Source: Sedimenticola hydrogenitrophicus (lineage in GTDB: Bacteria; Pseudomonadota; Gammaproteobacteria; Chromatiales; Chromatiaceae). Taken from it: 48,660 nucleotides of DNA. Shown here in pieces: positions 45,922-48,660 of this stretch (position 1 is its first letter; the number at the start of each line of letters is the position of its first letter). The position numbers and the translations under genes are program-made. Under the pieces are notes generated by a model. That model saw nothing but the letters and a program-made list of their open reading frames with translations. It ran no database searches and was not told the origin of the DNA. The stretch spans positions 1 to 48,660 of the forward strand of contig NZ_JANIOA010000032.1 of NCBI RefSeq assembly GCF_025175675.1, read 5' to 3'.

Positions 45922-45996
45922 GGGGTCGGAGTCAAATTTGATCAAGGAAATGTGGCAGATCATACTACAATGTCCATCAAATTTGACTCCGACCCC
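45922..45996. repeat. GGGGTCGGAGTC-family hairpin, copy F (longest stem)
   Basis: Twenty-one bases from 45922 (GGGGTCGGAGTC, then AAATTTGAT) are exactly complementary to 45976-45996, with a 33-base loop. The outer arm equals copies C and E, while the inner nine bases are entirely different yet fully paired. It lies 57 bases after accD. Confidence 0.88.
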
Positions 45997-46028
45997 TGCC
46001 ATGCCTGTACCACTCCTCACCAGTCCAC

Positions 46029-46060
46029 GGTGGATACGCTGTCGCTTATCCACCCAACCT
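46029..46060. repeat. Diverged GGTGGAT palindromic repeat
   Basis: GGTGGATACGC...GCTTATCCACCCAACCTA is a diverged copy of the unit at 36749 and 47826. It belongs to the 527-base gap between accD and folC, which also holds copy F of the hairpin family and the composite element; no gene was seen in that gap. Confidence 0.6.
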
Positions 46061-46145
46061 ATACTCCGATCCCAATCGGTCTAGAGACAGACACCCCTAT
46101 GCGTTTCCTGATTACCCATCAAACTCAGCTGTGTTGAGGAAAATA

Positions 46146-46391
46146 TTAGCCGCAAATGAACACGAATAATGTCATTTCGTAAACATCTTATCCGCTGGTT
46201 TGGGGAGTACCGATCATTTTCGGGCATGAGTCGGTCCCGATTAAATCCTAAGCGGTTGGTTATCTTTATCACTATTTGCGTGTATTCTCGTTCATTCCAT
46301 CCTTAGGTCCGTAAACGGTGCATCCTTGCACCACTCCTCGCGGCTTAAATAAACGGTATTCGACCATGGCTGAGTATTGTGGGTAATCAGG
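46146..46391. repeat. Composite inverted-repeat element before folC
   Basis: It begins TTAGCCGCAAATGAACACGAA and ends with ATTCCATCCTTAGGTCCGTA, the GGTGCA-TCCT-TGCACC hairpin (about 46318-46333) and ATGGCTGAG...GTGGGTAATCAGG directly against the folC ATG. The two ends and tail match 29423-29758 before narL; the middles differ. The ACCAGG/ATCAGG end is 7 bases from the narL ATG but touches the folC ATG. Confidence 0.7.
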
Positions 46392-47666
46392 ATGCGTTTT
46401 GACAACCTCGATGACTGGCTGAACTGGCAGAGCACGCTGTACCCGAGAGAGATCGAGCTTGGTCTGGCGCGGGTCAACGCGGTCTGGCGGCGACTCCACC
46501 CGGCGCCGCTCGGCTGCAAGGTGATCACGGTGGCCGGGACCAACGGCAAGGGCTCCTGTGTCGCCTTTCTGGAGACGATGCTGCGCGCCGCCGGCTATCG
46601 CGTCGGGTGCTACACCTCGCCCCATCTGGTGCGTTATAACGAGCGCATCGTGATCGATGGCGAGCCGCAAGCCGACCGGGTTATCTGTGAGGCGTTTGAG
46701 CGCGTCGACCGGGCGCGTGGCGACACCCTGCTGACCTATTTTGAATTCGGCACCCTGGCGGCGCTGGATCTGTTTGCCGCCGCCGCACTGGATGTGGTGG
46801 TGCTTGAGGTGGGCCTGGGGGGACGGCTGGACGCGGTCAATATCATCGATCCCGATGTCGCCCTGATCACCACCGTGGATATCGATCACACCGACTGGCT
46901 GGGCCAGACCCGGGAGCAGATCGGGCGGGAGAAGGCCGGTATCATGCGCCCGGGCCGGCCGGTGGTCTATGCCGGCAGCGACATGCCGGCCTCGATCGGG
47001 GCGGCGGCGGAGCGGCTGGGCGCCCGGCTGCTGCGGGCCGGCGAGGATTACCAGTGGCGCCGCCAGGAGCAGGGGTGGGAGTGGCTGCAGGCGGAACACC
47101 CGCGACATTCGCTGCCGCTGCCCAATATGCGCGGCGCCTTCCAGTTGCAGAACGCCGCGGCCGCGCTGATGGCGCTGGAACTGTTGCGCGACGAACTGCC
47201 GCTGGATCAGCGCGCGGTACGCTTCGGACTGCAGGAGGCGCAACTGCCGGGACGTTTCCAGGTGCTCGGCCGCGATCCCCAGGTGATCCTGGACGTGGCC
47301 CATAATGCCCAGGCGGCGCGGGCGCTGTCGGATAATCTCGGCGACATGTTCTGTCACGGCCGGACCCTCGCCGTATTCTCCATGCTGGCGGACAAGGCGA
47401 TCGATCAGGTGGTGAAGATCATGGCCCCGCGGATCGATGCGTGGTATCTGTTTCAGATCGACGCCGGCCGCGCAGCACCCATCGCGCAGCTGGAACAGGT
47501 ACTCGGGGAGCAGGGGATCGAGGCGTCCCGGCGGCACCGCTTCGACGATGTCGCCGCCGCCTTTGCGGCCGCCCGCGCCGCTGCCGGGGAGGGGGATCGG
47601 ATCGTGGTATTCGGCTCATTCTATGCGGTCTGCGACGTGGCGAAGCTGGCTGAGCACTGGGGGTGA
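46392..47666 (+). CDS. folC: Dihydrofolate synthase/folylpolyglutamate synthase
   Basis: This 424-aa Mur-ligase-family protein has the P-loop VAGTNGKGSC (49-56), TSPHLVRYNERI, the EVGLGGRLDAVN motif and DVAHNAQAARAL. It adds glutamate to dihydropteroate and to folates. The ATG at 46392 gives the usual MRFDNLDDWLNWQ start; an in-frame GTG lies 15 bases earlier. The AGG just before the ATG is too close to act as a normal ribosome site, and the sequence up to the start is repeat-derived. Confidence 0.95.
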   Translation: MRFDNLDDWLNWQSTLYPREIELGLARVNAVWRRLHPAPLGCKVITVAGTNGKGSCVAFLETMLRAAGYRVGCYTSPHLVRYNERIVIDGEPQADRVICEAFERVDRARGDTLLTYFEFGTLAALDLFAAAALDVVVLEVGLGGRLDAVNIIDPDVALITTVDIDHTDWLGQTREQIGREKAGIMRPGRPVVYAGSDMPASIGAAAERLGARLLRAGEDYQWRRQEQGWEWLQAEHPRHSLPLPNMRGAFQLQNAAAALMALELLRDELPLDQRAVRFGLQEAQLPGRFQVLGRDPQVILDVAHNAQAARALSDNLGDMFCHGRTLAVFSMLADKAIDQVVKIMAPRIDAWYLFQIDAGRAAPIAQLEQVLGEQGIEASRRHRFDDVAAAFAAARAAAGEGDRIVVFGSFYAVCDVAKLAEHWG

Positions 47667-47679
47667 CCAGGAAATCTTA

Positions 47680-47812
47680 TTTCAATCGCCAAATACGCAA
47701 AGAAAACGAGTAAAAACAACTACTAGAATTATCTTTGGCCTTCGCCTGCCGGGTTGGTCCGGACATGCAGGCAAGCCATTGTATCTGTTTGCGTACCTTG
47801 CTGTTGAATCGA
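47680..47812. repeat. MITE-like element, AACCGCTAAGGACGC family, copy 3
   Basis: The ends TTCAATCGCCAAATACGCAA and TTTGCGTACCTTGCTGTTGAA, with inner CAAGCCATTGTATCT, align with 31691-31830 in the same orientation, more diverged. It lies between folC and the SPOR gene. Confidence 0.65.
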
Positions 47813-47825
47813 GGTATTTAGCAGT

Positions 47826-47857
47826 GGTGGATGCGCCTACCGGCTTATCCACCCTAC
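47826..47857. repeat. GGTGGAT palindromic repeat (inverted copy)
   Basis: This 32-base unit is the reverse complement of 36749-36780 with one difference. With the MITE-like element it fills most of the 329-base gap between folC and the SPOR gene. Confidence 0.75.
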
Positions 47858-47995
47858 GAAACTTGGCGAGAGCAAAGACCTGTACATCGGCGCAGGCCGC
47901 ACTGGAGGCGACATTTCGCCAGACGGGTCTGGAATGGCGGCGGCAACCATCCCTATAATGGGGGCAACCTCGAAATCGGCAAAAAGGTGTACGAC

Positions 47996-48622
47996 GTGGA
48001 TGAAGGATTGAAAAAAAGGTTGGTCGGGGCGACGGTGCTGGTGTCGCTGGTGGTGATCTTCGTGCCGATGCTGCTGGAGGACGAGCCGGTGATCGAGACC
48101 GGCATCTACAAGACCAATATCCCACCCAAGCCCGAGCGCGACTTCTCCTCCCGGGTGATCCCTTCCGAGGGTGAGCAGCTTGCCATCCCGCCGGCCTCGC
48201 ACCGACCGCAGATCGTGCCGCTGAAGCCGCCGCCGACCCCGACGGTAGCGGAGAAAACCGCGCCTTCCGCCCCGGCCGATAGCCCCGAACAGGCGGAAAC
48301 CCAGTCGCCGGCCGTTGCGCCGCCGGCTGTTGAGCCACCGGTCGCCGAGCCGCCCGTCGTTGAGCCGCGGGTCGGCCTGACCGCCTGGGTGATTCAGGTC
48401 GGCAGCTTCTCCAGCCGGGAGAATGCCGAGAAGCTGGTGCAGCAGATCCGCGAGATGAAATACGCCGCGTTCATGGAACAGGCGGATGTGGACGGCAAGA
48501 CCGTCTATCGGGTCAAGGTCGGGCCGGAGGTCGATCGTAAACTGGCCGACAAGATGCTGGTCAGTCTGAACAAGGACCTCAAGCCGTTGAATCTAAAGGG
48601 CACGGTGAGATCCTATCCCTGA
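47996..48622 (+). CDS. dedD: SPOR-domain cell-division protein (DedD-like)
   Basis: This 208-aa protein has a short cytoplasmic start (DEGLKKRLVGA), one membrane helix at about residues 11-27 (TVLVSLVVIFVPMLL), a Pro-rich periplasmic linker (about 65-125) and a C-terminal SPOR domain (about 128-205; AWVIQVGSFSSRENAEKLVQQI, TVYRVKVGPEVDRKLADKM). It should bind denuded peptidoglycan at the septum. I chose the GTG at 47996 after AAGGTG because the protein then begins like other family members; GTG at 47987 is possible. The position after folC is that of dedD in Pseudomonas, where cvpA and purF follow. Confidence 0.87.
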   Translation: MDEGLKKRLVGATVLVSLVVIFVPMLLEDEPVIETGIYKTNIPPKPERDFSSRVIPSEGEQLAIPPASHRPQIVPLKPPPTPTVAEKTAPSAPADSPEQAETQSPAVAPPAVEPPVAEPPVVEPRVGLTAWVIQVGSFSSRENAEKLVQQIREMKYAAFMEQADVDGKTVYRVKVGPEVDRKLADKMLVSLNKDLKPLNLKGTVRSYP

Positions 48623-48625
48623 GTT

Positions 48626-48660
48626 GAATGGCACTTATTTAAGGCGAATTACAGGATTTT
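48626..48660. repeat. Start of another ACTTAAGGCGAATT repeat, cut by the window end
   Basis: GGCACTTATTTAAGGCGAAT and the following CAGGATTTT match the left end of the element at 34096-34236. The remainder lies outside the window. Confidence 0.6.

Noticed and set aside
45898-46137. A 79-codon frame after accD
   Set aside because: It covers hairpin copy F and another repeat; its composition follows the repeats.

Overview
The window looks like a chromosomal segment of a GC-rich gammaproteobacterium, probably a sulfur-oxidising, nitrate-respiring autotroph of the Chromatiales/Sedimenticola/Thiodiazotropha kind. This rests on four things: a housekeeping block in the order leuC-leuD-leuB-asd-asd2-fimV-truA-trpF-trpB-trpA-accD-folC-dedD, which resembles the Pseudomonas and Xanthomonas order; a phosphoribulokinase (Calvin cycle); a complete membrane-bound nitrate reductase operon with its NarX/NarL regulators; and many short interspersed inverted repeats. 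The lineage is an inference. No rRNA, tRNA, CRISPR array, prophage or intact transposase gene was seen.

Layout. 1-3587: the end of a DNA methyltransferase gene, broken by one in-frame TAG, translationally coupled to a RelE-like/SF1 helicase fusion; this looks like the remnant of a restriction or defence operon. 3680-16712: single accessory and regulatory genes. These are a MarR-GNAT fusion, a small membrane protein, an HTH/2Fe-2S/flavin reductase, a PAS-GGDEF cyclase, a TetR-like regulator with a YdjM-type membrane hydrolase, an orphan FabF divergent from a TetR regulator, an AraC regulator with a DMT exporter, a secreted protein of unknown function, a DUF1330 protein, and a phosphoribulokinase overlapping a gamma-glutamylcyclotransferase-like gene.

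17137-30412 is the nitrate module. narK1-narK2-narG-narH-narJ-narI run on the minus strand and end in a strong intrinsic terminator. narX and narL lie divergently on the plus strand. The 289-bp space between narK1 and narX holds several NarL-like heptamers and perfect palindromes. NarX senses nitrate/nitrite and phosphorylates NarL, which should act on this region; the two NarK proteins import nitrate and exchange nitrite, and NarGHI reduces nitrate at the quinol pool.

30696-48622: a LysR gene divergent from leuCDB, two aspartate-semialdehyde dehydrogenases, the FimV pole/pilus organiser, TruA, tryptophan genes trpFBA, AccD, FolC and a SPOR (DedD-like) protein.

The most unusual content is between the genes. 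At least six families of inverted repeats recur in this 48 kb. One has constant outer arms (GGGGTCGGAGTC) and inner stems that change sequence while staying perfectly paired. Another is a composite element that runs up to the start codons of both narL and folC and encodes the last residues of NarX.
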